Source: Streptosporangiaceae bacterium (GTDB lineage Bacteria; Actinomycetota; Actinomycetes; Streptosporangiales; Streptosporangiaceae). From it: DNA of 47,656 nucleotides. This document shows positions 32,605-43,455 of this stretch, in pieces; within the stretch, counting starts at the first letter, position 1; every line of letters begins with the position of its first letter. Where the stretch lies: NCBI GenBank assembly GCA_030041195.1, contig JASHOI010000535.1:1-47656 (forward strand), given 5' to 3'. The notes beneath the pieces are model-generated. The model had not been told where the DNA came from and made no database searches. It saw only the letters and a program-made list of their open reading frames with translations. The translations under genes and the position numbers were made by a program.

Positions 32605-33468
32605 ATGCCCGCCACCTTCACGTACCCGTCCGCCGATGGGACGACGATCACCGCCTATCGCTGGGACCCGGAAGGCTCGCCGCGGGCGATCGTGCAGATC
32701 ACCCACGGCATGGGCGAGCACGCCCGCCGGTATGAGCACGTCGCGCTCGCTCTGACCGGGGCTGGGTACGTCGTTTACGCTCAGGACCACCGCGGCCACG
32801 GCGCCAGCGCGGCGCCCGGCAAGCCCGGCGATCTCGGTCAAGGCGGCTGGTCAGCCCTGGTCGGCGACATCGGCGGCCTGAGCGCCGTCGCCCGCCGCGA
32901 GCATCCCGGCATCCCGGTGGTGCTCCTGGGCCACAGCATGGGCTCCTTCGCCGCGCAGCAATACCTGCTCGATCAGAGCGCCGACGTCGACGCCGTCATC
33001 CTCACCGGCACCGCGGTCATCGACCCGCTGGAGGCGGTGCTGGACCTGGACCAGCCGCTGGACCTCGCGATGTTCAACGCGCCGTTCGCGCCGGCGCGCA
33101 CCGACTTCGACTGGCTGTCGCGCGACGAGGCGATCGTCGACGCCTACATCGCCGACCCCATGTGCGGCTTCGGCATCGACACCGCCTCCGCCCGGCAGAT
33201 GTTCGCCGGGGCCCGGCGCTTCGCCGACCCCGCCGCGGTGGCCGCGATCCGGCCGGACCTGCCCGTCTACATCGCGGTTGGCGAGATGGACCCGGTCAAC
33301 GGCGGCCTCACCCTGCTCACGCCGCTGGCCGAGCGCCTGGCCGCGGCCGGGCTCAGCGACGTCACCGTCGTGACCTATCCCGGTGCGCGGCACGAGATCC
33401 TCAACGAGACCAACCGCGACGAGGTCATCGCGGGCGCCCTCGGCTGGATCGGCCGCGTCGCGAGCTAG
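32605..33468 (+). CDS. Alpha/beta hydrolase, monoacylglycerol-lipase (Hydrolase_4) type
   Basis: This 287-residue protein is preceded by AAAGGA. It has the oxyanion region ITHGMGEHARRYEHVA (about 32-47), HRGHGAS near 62, the nucleophile elbow GHSMG (Ser111), an acidic residue in VGEMDPVNGG and the catalytic His in PGARHEILNE. This order matches monoacylglycerol lipase-like serine hydrolases. It may open an ester or lactone of the module B substrate, though lipid turnover is equally possible. It is followed 8 bases later by the MBL-fold hydrolase. Confidence 0.87.
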   Translation: MPATFTYPSADGTTITAYRWDPEGSPRAIVQITHGMGEHARRYEHVALALTGAGYVVYAQDHRGHGASAAPGKPGDLGQGGWSALVGDIGGLSAVARREHPGIPVVLLGHSMGSFAAQQYLLDQSADVDAVILTGTAVIDPLEAVLDLDQPLDLAMFNAPFAPARTDFDWLSRDEAIVDAYIADPMCGFGIDTASARQMFAGARRFADPAAVAAIRPDLPVYIAVGEMDPVNGGLTLLTPLAERLAAAGLSDVTVVTYPGARHEILNETNRDEVIAGALGWIGRVAS

Positions 33469-33476
33469 CCGCGGCA

Positions 33477-34520
33477 ATGGAAGTCACCGGGCACGACCAG
33501 CACGACGCCTGGCAGCGCAGGGCCATGCCGCCGGTCGAGCAGCTCGCCACCGATCTGTGGTCGATCCCCGTCACGATCCCCAACAACCCACTGCGCTACG
33601 TGAACTGCTACGCCTTCGCCACCGGCGCTGGCCTGGTGCTGCTGGACACCGGCTGGGCGAGCGAGGAGTCCTGGCAGGTGCTCACGGCCGGCCTGGCGGC
33701 CGCCGGAGCGGCGGTCACCGACATCCGGGGTGTGCTCGTCAGCCACCTGCACCTCGACCACTCCGGCCTGGCGGGACGCATCCGGCAGGAGTCCGGTGCC
33801 TGGGTCGCGATGCACCCGGCCGAGCACGCGGCCATCGCGCGCCCCGACTACCGGGACGCGGCCCTGGCGGTCAAAAAGGAGGCCGAGTTCCTGCGCGCAC
33901 TCGGCGCCACGGCCGCCGAAGCCGAGGACGCCGTGGAGACGGAGGAGGAGTTCGCGCCGTTCTGCTCGGTGGCGCTGCCCGACCGTGAGCTAGCCGACGG
34001 CGACCTGGCCGACGTACCCGGGTGGCGGCTGCGGGCCGTGCACACGCCCGGCCACACCCCGGGGCACCTCTGCTTCGCCGACGAGCGGGCCCGCCGGCTG
34101 TTCGCCGGCGACCACATCCTCCCGCGGATCACCCCGAACGTGTCAGTGCAGCGCGCCGACCCGGTCGATCCGCTGCGCGACTACCTCCGGTCGCTGGACC
34201 GCGTCCGTCCCATGGACGTCGACGAGGTCCTCCCGGCTCACGAGTGGAGGTTCCGCGGCCTGGCCGAGCGCGCCATGGCCATCTCCGCCCACCACGAGCG
34301 GCGCCTCGCCGAGTTGCTGGGTGCCATTGAGCGCATGCCAGGTTCCACGCCGTGGGAACTGGCAGGGCAGCTGACCTGGTCCCGTTCCTGGGACGCCTAC
34401 AGCGGCCGCATGCGCATCCACGCCGTGACCGAGACGGCCGCTCACGTGCATCTCCTCGAGCGCCGGGGCCTCGTGCACTCGACCGGGGGGCCCGTGCCCG
34501 GCTATCGCCGGACCCCATGA
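33477..34520 (+). CDS. Metallo-beta-lactamase-fold hydrolase with C-terminal winged-helix region
   Basis: This is a 347-residue MBL-fold protein; an ATG 45 bases further on is an alternative start. The metal motif HLHLDH (near residue 88) is followed by HTPGHTPGHLCF, FAGDHILP and VLPAHEWRF, giving the usual binuclear metal site. The last 80 residues (AMAISAHHERRLAELLGAIE to GLVHSTG) look like the winged-helix tail of LACTB2-like proteins. The family includes thioesterases, lactonases and glyoxalase II-like enzymes. With the upstream hydrolase it forms a two-gene unit divergent from the Rieske genes. Confidence 0.85.
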   Translation: MEVTGHDQHDAWQRRAMPPVEQLATDLWSIPVTIPNNPLRYVNCYAFATGAGLVLLDTGWASEESWQVLTAGLAAAGAAVTDIRGVLVSHLHLDHSGLAGRIRQESGAWVAMHPAEHAAIARPDYRDAALAVKKEAEFLRALGATAAEAEDAVETEEEFAPFCSVALPDRELADGDLADVPGWRLRAVHTPGHTPGHLCFADERARRLFAGDHILPRITPNVSVQRADPVDPLRDYLRSLDRVRPMDVDEVLPAHEWRFRGLAERAMAISAHHERRLAELLGAIERMPGSTPWELAGQLTWSRSWDAYSGRMRIHAVTETAAHVHLLERRGLVHSTGGPVPGYRRTP

Positions 34521-34542
34521 CAGCCGGGGCGCACCAGTCGCG

Positions 34543-35055
34543 TCAGACGGTTCCGGTGCGCGCCGACCTGCGCATGCGGAGCCCGATCGTGCTGGCCAGC
34601 AGGAGAAGACCCACGGCGCAGCCGATGACCACCGTGATCAGCAGGTCGGAAACCCATCTGATCGAGCCGTGCGGCGGGTGGGCGAAATTCGAGTTTCCCG
34701 GCCGGATGGCCGCGATGCTCATGCCGGGATGGGTCCCGGACGGCAGCGCGCCGGCATAGACGACGTCCTGCACGACGTTGCCGTCCGGATACCGGAAGTC
34801 CCCTGACGTGTTCGTGCATCGCACGCACAGCTGAGGCTGCACGACGAAGGTCCCGAGCGTGCCCTGGCCGCTGGCGGCGTGGATCGCGGGCACCAGCCCG
34901 ACCAGAAGGCGTACCACCGCCATGGCAGCCAGGGTCCCGGCGACCGTAATGACGATGTGCCTGGTCTCGAGGCCCCGCCGGCTTGCAGCCTCGTCCGCGG
35001 CGCGGACTTCGGAAACAAGCTTGTGCCGTTCCTTATGAGACAGGCCGCCGGCCAC
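34543..35055 (-). CDS. Two-helix membrane protein of unknown function
   Basis: This 170-residue protein starts at GTG. It has a cytoplasmic basic N-terminus (HKERHKLVSEVRAADEAASR), a membrane segment at about 34-55, an external part of about 75 residues with LCVRCTNTSGDFRYPDG (a CxxC pair), and a second membrane segment at about 137-157 followed by an Arg-rich tail. I do not recognise the family. It converges on the MBL gene and is separated by 272 bases from the next membrane protein gene. Confidence 0.6.
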   Translation of the reverse strand: MAGGLSHKERHKLVSEVRAADEAASRRGLETRHIVITVAGTLAAMAVVRLLVGLVPAIHAASGQGTLGTFVVQPQLCVRCTNTSGDFRYPDGNVVQDVVYAGALPSGTHPGMSIAAIRPGNSNFAHPPHGSIRWVSDLLITVVIGCAVGLLLLASTIGLRMRRSARTGTV

Positions 35056-35327
35056 CAGCTGCTCCCGCGCCTCAGCAGCCGGCTCACCTTCGTCTGCCGG
35101 TATGGCGGACCGGAATGCTGCTTGCGCGAACGTCCCTAAATCTGCGGTCGACTCTAGCGTGGCCGCACCCCGGCCGTCACGAACCAGGTGAGGGCCCAGC
35201 GTGGCGATTGGTAGGGATAGCTTGGCAGCCGGTGACCCGCCTTAACAGCCTGGCCGAGCGGGTCCCGCCGCTGCGGCATCACCATGGTGCGCCGCGGCGG
35301 TAGCAGTGCCTAAGGACCGAGCCCGGC

Positions 35328-35891
35328 TCAGCTCGCGGCGGCAGGGGCGGTCAGGTGCCCGCCGAACACCCCGATGAGGGTGAGGACCGCGAGGAGCGCG
35401 CCGACCAGACCCACGATCACCGCGCTGGTCGCGGCGGCCCTGGCCCAGCCCGGGGTGCCGCCGCTGTGCAGAACCCTCGGCAAGAGCAGCGCACCGCCGC
35501 CGAACAGCACCGCCGCGGCGGCGAACACGAGCGCCCACCAGCCCTGGGTGTGCCAGCCGTTTGCATACATGTTGAGCTCCTGCTGAGTCGTTAGACCAGA
35601 GCTCGAGGCATGCATTTCCTGGCTGTACTGGCTGTGATCTATCACGACGCCGCTGGTCCAGTTCGTCGTGAGGGAAACGACCGCCAGGGCCAGGCCTGCG
35701 AAGCCGAAGCTTCCGCTCACCGCACCAGTGCCCAGAACGCCGTCCCCGCGCGAGTCGTCGTCGTCGATCTCGTCCAGATCTTCCAGAAGCTCGGCTTGCT
35801 CGTCCGCGGAATCGAAGGCGATGAGCGCGGGCCCGGACCCGGGCCCGGACCCGCCGGTCGGCCCATCGTTGTTCGCTGAGTTATCGGTCAT
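35328..35891 (-). CDS. Membrane protein with an acidic N-terminal tail
   Basis: The protein has 187 residues from the ATG of MTDNSANND; the upstream in-frame extension of 17 codons is less likely. The first 50 residues are Gly/Ser/Asp/Glu-rich with a run DEIDDDD, followed by hydrophobic segments at about 63-82, 120-140 and 153-175. No ribosome site is visible; TAACGT 8 bases before the ATG could be a leaderless -10. Function is not recognised. Confidence 0.6.
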   Translation of the reverse strand: MTDNSANNDGPTGGSGPGSGPALIAFDSADEQAELLEDLDEIDDDDSRGDGVLGTGAVSGSFGFAGLALAVVSLTTNWTSGVVIDHSQYSQEMHASSSGLTTQQELNMYANGWHTQGWWALVFAAAAVLFGGGALLLPRVLHSGGTPGWARAAATSAVIVGLVGALLAVLTLIGVFGGHLTAPAAAS

Positions 35892-36271
35892 GGGCGCCGA
35901 CGTTAGGGACAAAGGCTGAGAGGGAGATGACCAAACGCTCAAGATCCTCTGTCTCCCGATCGTCCACGCGAGTTTCCACCATGCTCGCCATGATCAGCGT
36001 GTCCGCAGTGCGTGCTCAGGTCACGGCTAGCGGACGGCAAGGCCGGTGGCCGGTGCACTGGCGGCGCTCGAGTGCCGTGTTGACACACTCCTGCCGGGGT
36101 GATCACGAGATAGTGCTAGGCCTCGTGACGAACACCCACGCTGCCGGCCATGCCCCGCGCCCGCTGCTGCATTGGCGCGGGCCCAGAGCGCTGCGCCTGA
36201 TCGTTCTGGCAGTCTAGAATCTCGCGGCCGACGCTCCGCCTCATCGGCCAGGATAGACGGGAGCGATCGCT
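35892..36271. other. 380-base intergenic region
   Basis: The region lies between a leftward membrane protein gene and the rightward beta-propeller lipoprotein gene. An isolated TTGACA at 36080-36085 has no -10 at normal spacing. Short frames here lack coding character, and I see no RNA gene or repeat. It should contain the promoter of the lipoprotein gene, which starts after GGGAG. Confidence 0.4.
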
Positions 36272-37750
36272 ATGAGGAGAGGAACGGTCGCCGCTGCCAT
36301 AGGAGCCCTGGCGGTGGCCTGCTCGGCCTGTTCTGGGTCGTCCCACGGCAGCGCGGTTCAGCATCCCGGCACGACCAGCCCCGTTCCCGGCGCAACGGCT
36401 TCGGGCTCCGGCGCCGACTGGACCACCTACCACGGGAATGCCGAGGCGACCGGGGTCCAGGCCGCGCGGATCAAGCTGGTGCCATCGCGGCGCGCCTGGA
36501 CCTCGCCGGTCCTCGACGGGCAGCTGTATGGCGAGCCCCTTGTAGCTGACGGCCGCGTCGTCGCGGCGACCGAGAACGACACCGTCTACGTGATGGCCGC
36601 CCGCAGCGGGCACATTCTGTGGTCGCGCCATCTGGCGAGCCCGGTGCCATCCAGTGACCTGCCGTGCGGCGACATCTCGCCCGTGGTCGGCATTACGGGC
36701 ACCCCGGTGATCGACCTGGCACGCCACGAGATCTTCGTCGACGCGGACACCTTGATAAAAGGCCCCTCTTCCTCGGGGGGCGTGGAGGCGTCGCACCGGC
36801 TGTTCGGCCTCGATCTGTTCACGGGCAAGGTCGAGCTGAGCCAGCCGGCGATGCCCAGCGCTGGCGAGGACCAGCTCGCGCAGCTGCAGCGCCCAGGGCT
36901 GGCACTCGACGACGGTCGCGTGGTCATCGCCTACGGCCAGAACTTCGGCGACTGTCCCGGTCCCAACGGTCCCGCTCACGGCTATGTCGTCTCGATCCCG
37001 GAGACCGGAGGACCGCTGAGCTATTTCCAGATCGGCAGCGGCAGGGATCGGGGAGCGGTGTGGATGGGCGGCAGCTCTCCGGTCGTCGACCCTCAGGGGA
37101 ACGTCTACGTGGCTACCGCCGATGGCTACAACCTCGGCGCCGGCCAGCCGTACGACGACAGCGACGCGGTGCTCGAGTTGTCGCCAGACATGCAGCTCGA
37201 GTCGATCTTCTACCTCAGCGACTGGCAGCAGCTCAGCGGCGGCGACCTCGACCTCGGAACCGGGGACCCCGTGCTCGTGGACGGCTTCGTGTTCCAGATC
37301 GGCAAGACCGACACCGCCTACCTGCTGCGCCAGGGGCACCTCGGTGGCGAGGAGGGCGAGGTCGCATCGCTTTCGGTGTGCCAGGGCGACCCCGACGGCG
37401 GACACGCGGTGATGGGCTCGGTCGTCTACGTACCGTGCCCGAACGGCGTGACGGCGATCAGGGTCTCGGCCAGGGCCCCGCACCTGAAACAACTGTGGAC
37501 CGACAACGACGGCGCTGCTGGTTCGCCGATCATCGCCGACGGGCTGGTCTGGACGATTGGAGCCGACAACGCGGTGCATGGCCTCAGCCCGGCCACCGGC
37601 AAGCAAGTGGTCTCGATTCCCTTCGGCGCGTCGGCGAACCACTTCCCGACGCCGTCGGCCGCCGATGGCCTGCTGCTGCTCCCGGGCATCAGCCAGGTCT
37701 TCGCGTTCATGGGTCCGGCGGGGCTGCCGCCGGCGCCCATTGCTGGCTGA
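36272..37750 (+). CDS. PQQ-type beta-propeller lipoprotein
   Basis: This is a 492-residue exported protein. The N-terminus MRRGTVAAAIGALAVACSAC is a lipoprotein-like signal with the likely lipidated Cys at 17 or 20, followed by a Ser/Gly/Pro linker to about residue 48. Propeller blades repeat the pattern GxPVVxxGxVxVxT...DGxVYxxxxxTG: LYGEPLVADGRVVAATENDT, VYVMAARSGHILW, GSPIIADGLVWTIGADNAVH and GLSPATGKQVVSIPFG. No PQQ-dehydrogenase catalytic residues or haem motif are evident, so it is more likely a binding or scaffold protein such as BamB-like repeats. It stands alone. Confidence 0.8.
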   Translation: MRRGTVAAAIGALAVACSACSGSSHGSAVQHPGTTSPVPGATASGSGADWTTYHGNAEATGVQAARIKLVPSRRAWTSPVLDGQLYGEPLVADGRVVAATENDTVYVMAARSGHILWSRHLASPVPSSDLPCGDISPVVGITGTPVIDLARHEIFVDADTLIKGPSSSGGVEASHRLFGLDLFTGKVELSQPAMPSAGEDQLAQLQRPGLALDDGRVVIAYGQNFGDCPGPNGPAHGYVVSIPETGGPLSYFQIGSGRDRGAVWMGGSSPVVDPQGNVYVATADGYNLGAGQPYDDSDAVLELSPDMQLESIFYLSDWQQLSGGDLDLGTGDPVLVDGFVFQIGKTDTAYLLRQGHLGGEEGEVASLSVCQGDPDGGHAVMGSVVYVPCPNGVTAIRVSARAPHLKQLWTDNDGAAGSPIIADGLVWTIGADNAVHGLSPATGKQVVSIPFGASANHFPTPSAADGLLLLPGISQVFAFMGPAGLPPAPIAG

Positions 37751-37789
37751 CACACGCGGCCCGCACGAACCGGGCACGACCAGCGGCTA

Positions 37790-39025
37790 CTACCGGACGT
37801 CGAGGCCGGTGGCGGCGCGGCCGATGATCAGGCGCTGGATCTCCGACGTGCCCTCGAAGATCGTGAAGATCTTGGCGTCGCGGTGCCAGCGCTCGACCGG
37901 GTAGTCGCGGGTGTAGCCGTTGCCGCCGAGGATCTGGATCGCCTGCTCGGTGACCCGGACCGCGGTCTCACCGGCGACCAGTTTGGACATCGAGCCCTCG
38001 GCGTGGTTGAACGGGATCCGGTTGCGGGCCATCCACGCGGCCCGCCAGGTCAGCAGCCGGGCCGCGTCCACGCCGGTGGCCATGTCGGCGAGCATGAACG
38101 CGACGCCCTCGGTCTGGCCGATCGGGCGGCCGAACTGGAGCCGGCCGACCGAGTAGTCGCGCGCGTACTCGTACGCCGCGCGGGCGATGCCGACGGCCAT
38201 CGCGGCGACGGCCGGCCGGGTCGCCTCGAAGGTCTTCAGCGCGGCCTGCTCGCCGCTGCGGGCACCTCCCCTGGTCCGGGCGAGCCTGGCGTCGAGGCGC
38301 TCCTTGCCGCCGACCAGGCAGCGGCCGGGCACACGGACGTCGTCGAGCACCACCTCGGCGGTGTGCGAGGCGCGGATCCCGTGCTTGCGCACCTTCTGCC
38401 CCTGGGACAGGCCGCGGGTGCCCGGCGGGACGATGAAGGTCGCCTGGCCGCGCAGCCCCAGCGCGGGGTCGACCGTGGCGACAACCACGTGCACGTTCGC
38501 GATGCCGCCGTTGGTGACCCAGGACTTGGTCCCGTTCAGCAGCCACTCGTCGGTGGCCTCCTGGTAAACGGCCCTGGTCCGGATCGCAGCGACGTCGCTG
38601 CCGGCGTCCGCCTCGGACACGCAGAACGCGCCGAGCTTGACGTCGTCGGCGTCGCCGAACATCGGCGGCAGCCACTCGGCCATCTGCTCCTGGGTGCCGT
38701 TGCCGCTCACCGCCACGGCGGCCAGGCCGGTGCCGACGATCGACAGCGCGATCCCGGCGTCGCCCCAGAACAGTTCCTCCCAGGCGATCGGGATGCCCAG
38801 GCCGGTGGGATCGAGCCATTGCTGGGCGAAGAAGTCCAGCGAGTACAGGCCGATCTTGGCTGCCTGCTGCAGGATCGGCCAGGGCGTCTCCTCCCGCTCG
38901 TCCCACTCGCTGCCCGCCGGCCTGATCACGGTCTCGGCGAAATCGTGCACCCAGTCGCGCATGTCGCGCAGATCCTGGCTGAGGTCCATGGAGAAGCCGC
39001 CGCCGGCGTCGTGCTCACTGCTCAT
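37790..39025 (-). CDS. Acyl-CoA dehydrogenase (FadE-type)
   Basis: This 411-residue enzyme has GAGGAG 4 bases before its ATG. It has [18 protein letters not shown] near 138, [16 protein letters not shown] near 168, an Arg/Gly-rich insertion ([12 protein letters not shown]) near 255, the FAD-contact [16 protein letters not shown] near 370, and [11 protein letters not shown] with the catalytic glutamate typical of short- and medium-chain enzymes. It should form 2-enoyl-CoA from saturated acyl-CoA with electrons passed to ETF. It diverges from the crotonase gene at 39167 across a palindrome, implying co-regulated dehydrogenation and later steps. Confidence 0.9.
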   Translation of the reverse strand: MSSEHDAGGGFSMDLSQDLRDMRDWVHDFAETVIRPAGSEWDEREETPWPILQQAAKIGLYSLDFFAQQWLDPTGLGIPIAWEELFWGDAGIALSIVGTGLAAVAVSGNGTQEQMAEWLPPMFGDADDVKLGAFCVSEADAGSDVAAIRTRAVYQEATDEWLLNGTKSWVTNGGIANVHVVVATVDPALGLRGQATFIVPPGTRGLSQGQKVRKHGIRASHTAEVVLDDVRVPGRCLVGGKERLDARLARTRGGARSGEQAALKTFEATRPAVAAMAVGIARAAYEYARDYSVGRLQFGRPIGQTEGVAFMLADMATGVDAARLLTWRAAWMARNRIPFNHAEGSMSKLVAGETAVRVTEQAIQILGGNGYTRDYPVERWHRDAKIFTIFEGTSEIQRLIIGRAATGLDVR

Positions 39026-39059
39026 CGTGCTCCTCGTAAGTCCGGCTCGCAGCAGGCAA

Positions 39060-39075
39060 GTTACTCAAGAGTAAC
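39060..39075. promoter_or_regulatory. 16-bp palindrome between divergent fadE-like and crotonase genes
   Basis: GTTACTCAAGAGTAAC has perfect 7-base arms around AA. It lies 35 bases upstream of the dehydrogenase ATG and 92 bases before the crotonase ATG. The form resembles operators of TetR regulators of fatty-acid genes, and it differs from the palindrome at 30195-30208 by one symmetric substitution. Confidence 0.65.
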
Positions 39076-39166
39076 AGACACCGGCGCCGGGCGCATCAGC
39101 CCAGTGCGAGCAACCGGCTTATCCTGACCCGACCAGATCAGCCCGCGTTCTAGGGAGCCGCACCGG

Positions 39167-39955
<789 letters not shown>

Positions 39956-39966
39956 CCCGGCGTGGG

Positions 39967-41439
39967 TCAGTCCTTTTCGTGGCGTTCCAGGAAGTTAAAG
40001 ACGTCGGCCTCGTCGACGCCAGGAAAACTCCCCGCGGGCAGCGCGGACAGGATGTGCGAATGCGCCCTGGCCGACGGCCAGGCCCGGCCCTCCCAGCGCG
40101 CCGTGAGCGCGGCCGGCGGGCGCTGGCAGCACTCCCCGTCTGGGCACGCCGAGGTGCGGCGGATCAGCGTCTCCCGGCCGCGGAACCAGCGTGAGTGCTC
40201 GAACGGGACGCCCAGTGTGATCGCGAAGCCACGCTCGCGACTCTGGTCGACGAACGCCGCGCACCAGTACGTGCCCGACGGCGTGTCCGAGTACTGGTAG
40301 TACGGGCTGAACCGGTCGTCGGCGGTGAACACCTGCCGGCCGGACCACTCCCGGCACATCCGCTGGCCCTCGATCGCGCCGGTGGCGTCGGCCGGGAACA
40401 CCACGCCGTCGTTCTCGTAGGCCTTGTAGATGATCCCGCCCTCGTCGTTCTTGACGAAGTGGCACGGCAGGCCGAGGTGGTGGGTGGCCAGGTTGGTGAA
40501 CCGGTGCGCTGCCATCTCGTATGACACCGAGAACACGTCCCTGAGGTCCTCAACGGACAGGGCCTTGGCATCGGCCGCCTCGCGCAGGAACGTCGCGGCC
40601 TGCCGCTCCGGGACCAGCACCGCCGCGGCGAAGTAGTTGGCCTCCACCCGCTGCCGCAGGAAGTCGGCGAAATCCTTGGGCGCGCTGTGGCCCAGCACGA
40701 AGTGCCCGAGCGTCTGCAGCAGGATCGTCCGCGGCGTGTGCATGCCGATGGACTCCTGCTTGAGGTAGATCCGCCGGTCGCGCAGGTCGGTCACGGACCG
40801 CGCGGAGCGGGGCAGGTCCCTGACGTACCGGACCGTGAACCCGTGGTGGCTCACCACCGACAGCAGCATCCCCTGGGACAGTGCCCCGCCCGTGTACCCG
40901 GCGGTGGCCAGCGCGTCGGCGGCCTCCCGCTCGATCTCGGCGAAGTAGTTGCCGCGCTCGCGCATCATCGCCCGCAGGCCGGCGTTGGCCTCCCTGGCTT
41001 CCTCGGGGGTCGCCGTGGGCTTGGCCCGCTGCTTGCGCAGCTCGCCGTACAGCGCGAGCACGTGCTCGATCACGTCGCTGGGCACCCGCGCGCCGACGCG
41101 CAGGTGCGGCAGCCCCAAGTCGCGGTAGACCGGGTCCTGCTGCGCCTCCTCAAGGGCGATCTCCAGCTGAGCCCGGCGGCTCGGCGGCTGGCGCCGCAGC
41201 AGTTCCGAGGTCGGCACCGACAGCGCGGCCGCCAGGGCCTCGATCAGCGACAGCTTCGGCTCGCGGCGGCCGTTCTCGATCAGCGACAGAACCGAGGGGG
41301 CACGGCCGACCCGCTCGCCGAGCTCGGCCAGGGTCAGCCCCCTGGCGCGCCGGGCATGCCGGACCCGCTGGCCGAAGACCCCGAGATCCAGGCCCTTTTC
41401 GGCGAAGGATGGAGAATCTTCTTCGGTGAAGACTGCCAT
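39967..41439 (-). CDS. ramB: RamB-type XRE transcriptional regulator of the glyoxylate shunt
   Basis: The protein has 490 residues. An XRE helix-turn-helix occupies about residues 20-80 ([39 protein letters not shown]), followed by an IrrE/ImmA-like domain ([31 protein letters not shown]) and a C-terminal short-chain-fatty-acyl regulator region with several cysteines ([16 protein letters not shown]). This architecture is that of RamB, which controls isocitrate lyase and acetate genes in corynebacteria and mycobacteria. The gene is divergent from aceA, with RamB-like boxes in between. Effector and sign of control are inferred from relatives. Confidence 0.87.
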   Translation of the reverse strand: MAVFTEEDSPSFAEKGLDLGVFGQRVRHARRARGLTLAELGERVGRAPSVLSLIENGRREPKLSLIEALAAALSVPTSELLRRQPPSRRAQLEIALEEAQQDPVYRDLGLPHLRVGARVPSDVIEHVLALYGELRKQRAKPTATPEEAREANAGLRAMMRERGNYFAEIEREAADALATAGYTGGALSQGMLLSVVSHHGFTVRYVRDLPRSARSVTDLRDRRIYLKQESIGMHTPRTILLQTLGHFVLGHSAPKDFADFLRQRVEANYFAAAVLVPERQAATFLREAADAKALSVEDLRDVFSVSYEMAAHRFTNLATHHLGLPCHFVKNDEGGIIYKAYENDGVVFPADATGAIEGQRMCREWSGRQVFTADDRFSPYYQYSDTPSGTYWCAAFVDQSRERGFAITLGVPFEHSRWFRGRETLIRRTSACPDGECCQRPPAALTARWEGRAWPSARAHSHILSALPAGSFPGVDEADVFNFLERHEKD

Positions 41440-41458
41440 ATCTTCAGCTTAGACGAAA

Positions 41459-41472
41459 TTCTGGCGAAGTTC
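41459..41472 (-). promoter_or_regulatory. Candidate RamB box in the ramB-aceA intergenic region
   Basis: On the minus strand GAACTTCGCCAGAA matches the corynebacterial RamB consensus (GAACTTTGCAAA) at 9 of the first 12 bases. It lies 20 bases before the ramB start. A second CTTCGCCGAAAA on the same strand (about 41396-41407) sits within the first ramB codons. Either could serve autoregulation and control of aceA. Confidence 0.45.
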
Positions 41473-41570
41473 AGGACCTTGGGCCCTTGGTTTCGCGTCC
41501 CCTCTGCCGCAGGCTAGCCGATATCGACCCGGGCGCCGCGCAAACCCGGGGGCCGACCAGGGAGGTAGCA

Positions 41571-42856
<1,286 letters not shown>

Positions 42857-42860
<4 letters not shown>

Positions 42861-43384
42861 CCCGCCCGCCGGTGCTGGCCCCCGGCGGTGGCGGCCAGGG
42901 GGCCAGCGGGGGCAGCGGCTAATCGCATCAGGCCGATCCCGGTTGGCTCGTCGGCGTAGTCGTCGTACATGGGGTACCGGCGCCGCCACCGGGACGGGAT
43001 GAACAGCGGGACGATCATCGCGGCGCCGGCCAGGGCCAGCACGCCGCTGGTCAGCATCGCGCCGAAGCCCACGGCGAACGAGTGGGCGTGCAGCGGGACC
43101 GCCTGGATCGCACGCCGCTCGCTGACCACGAGCAGCGCGGTCCAGCCGAGCAGCACCAGCCCGGGCAGCCCGGCGGCCAGCGGCGAGACGGCCGGGACTG
43201 CCAGCAGGACGCCGAGCAGCACGCCGACGCCGACCAGGGCGGCGAGCGCGATCACGCCGTGCGGGCTGGTCAGGCTCCCCCCGCTGGCGCGCAAGAGCGT
43301 GAGCTTTTCTACCGCCCAGCCGGCCCCGACGAACACCGCCGCGAACATGACCAGCGCAAGAAGAACTCCCAACACGTGCCGCAT
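42857..43384 (-). CDS. Four-helix membrane protein of unknown function
   Basis: The protein has 175 residues with GAAGGGAG upstream of its ATG. Hydrophobic segments lie at about 4-25, 43-65, 70-88 and 104-128, followed by a basic loop ([18 protein letters not shown]) and an Ala/Gly-rich tail. The fold and role are not recognised. Its TAG and the aceA TAG share the four bases CTAG on opposite strands. Confidence 0.65.
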
Positions 43385-43455
43385 GTCGCCGCTCCCTTCG
43401 GTCAGACCCCCGAAGATCCTGGCTCCCTGGCACCCACTTCGTCCCGCACGCCCGG

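Noticed and set aside
36080..36085. TTGACA upstream of the beta-propeller lipoprotein gene
   Set aside because: No -10 element lies at 16-19 bases; the nearest AT-rich hexamers are about 24 bases away.
35927..36217. 96-codon plus-strand frame in the 380-base gap
   Set aside because: It is Ser/Arg-rich with no ribosome site and no recognisable domain, so it does not look translated.
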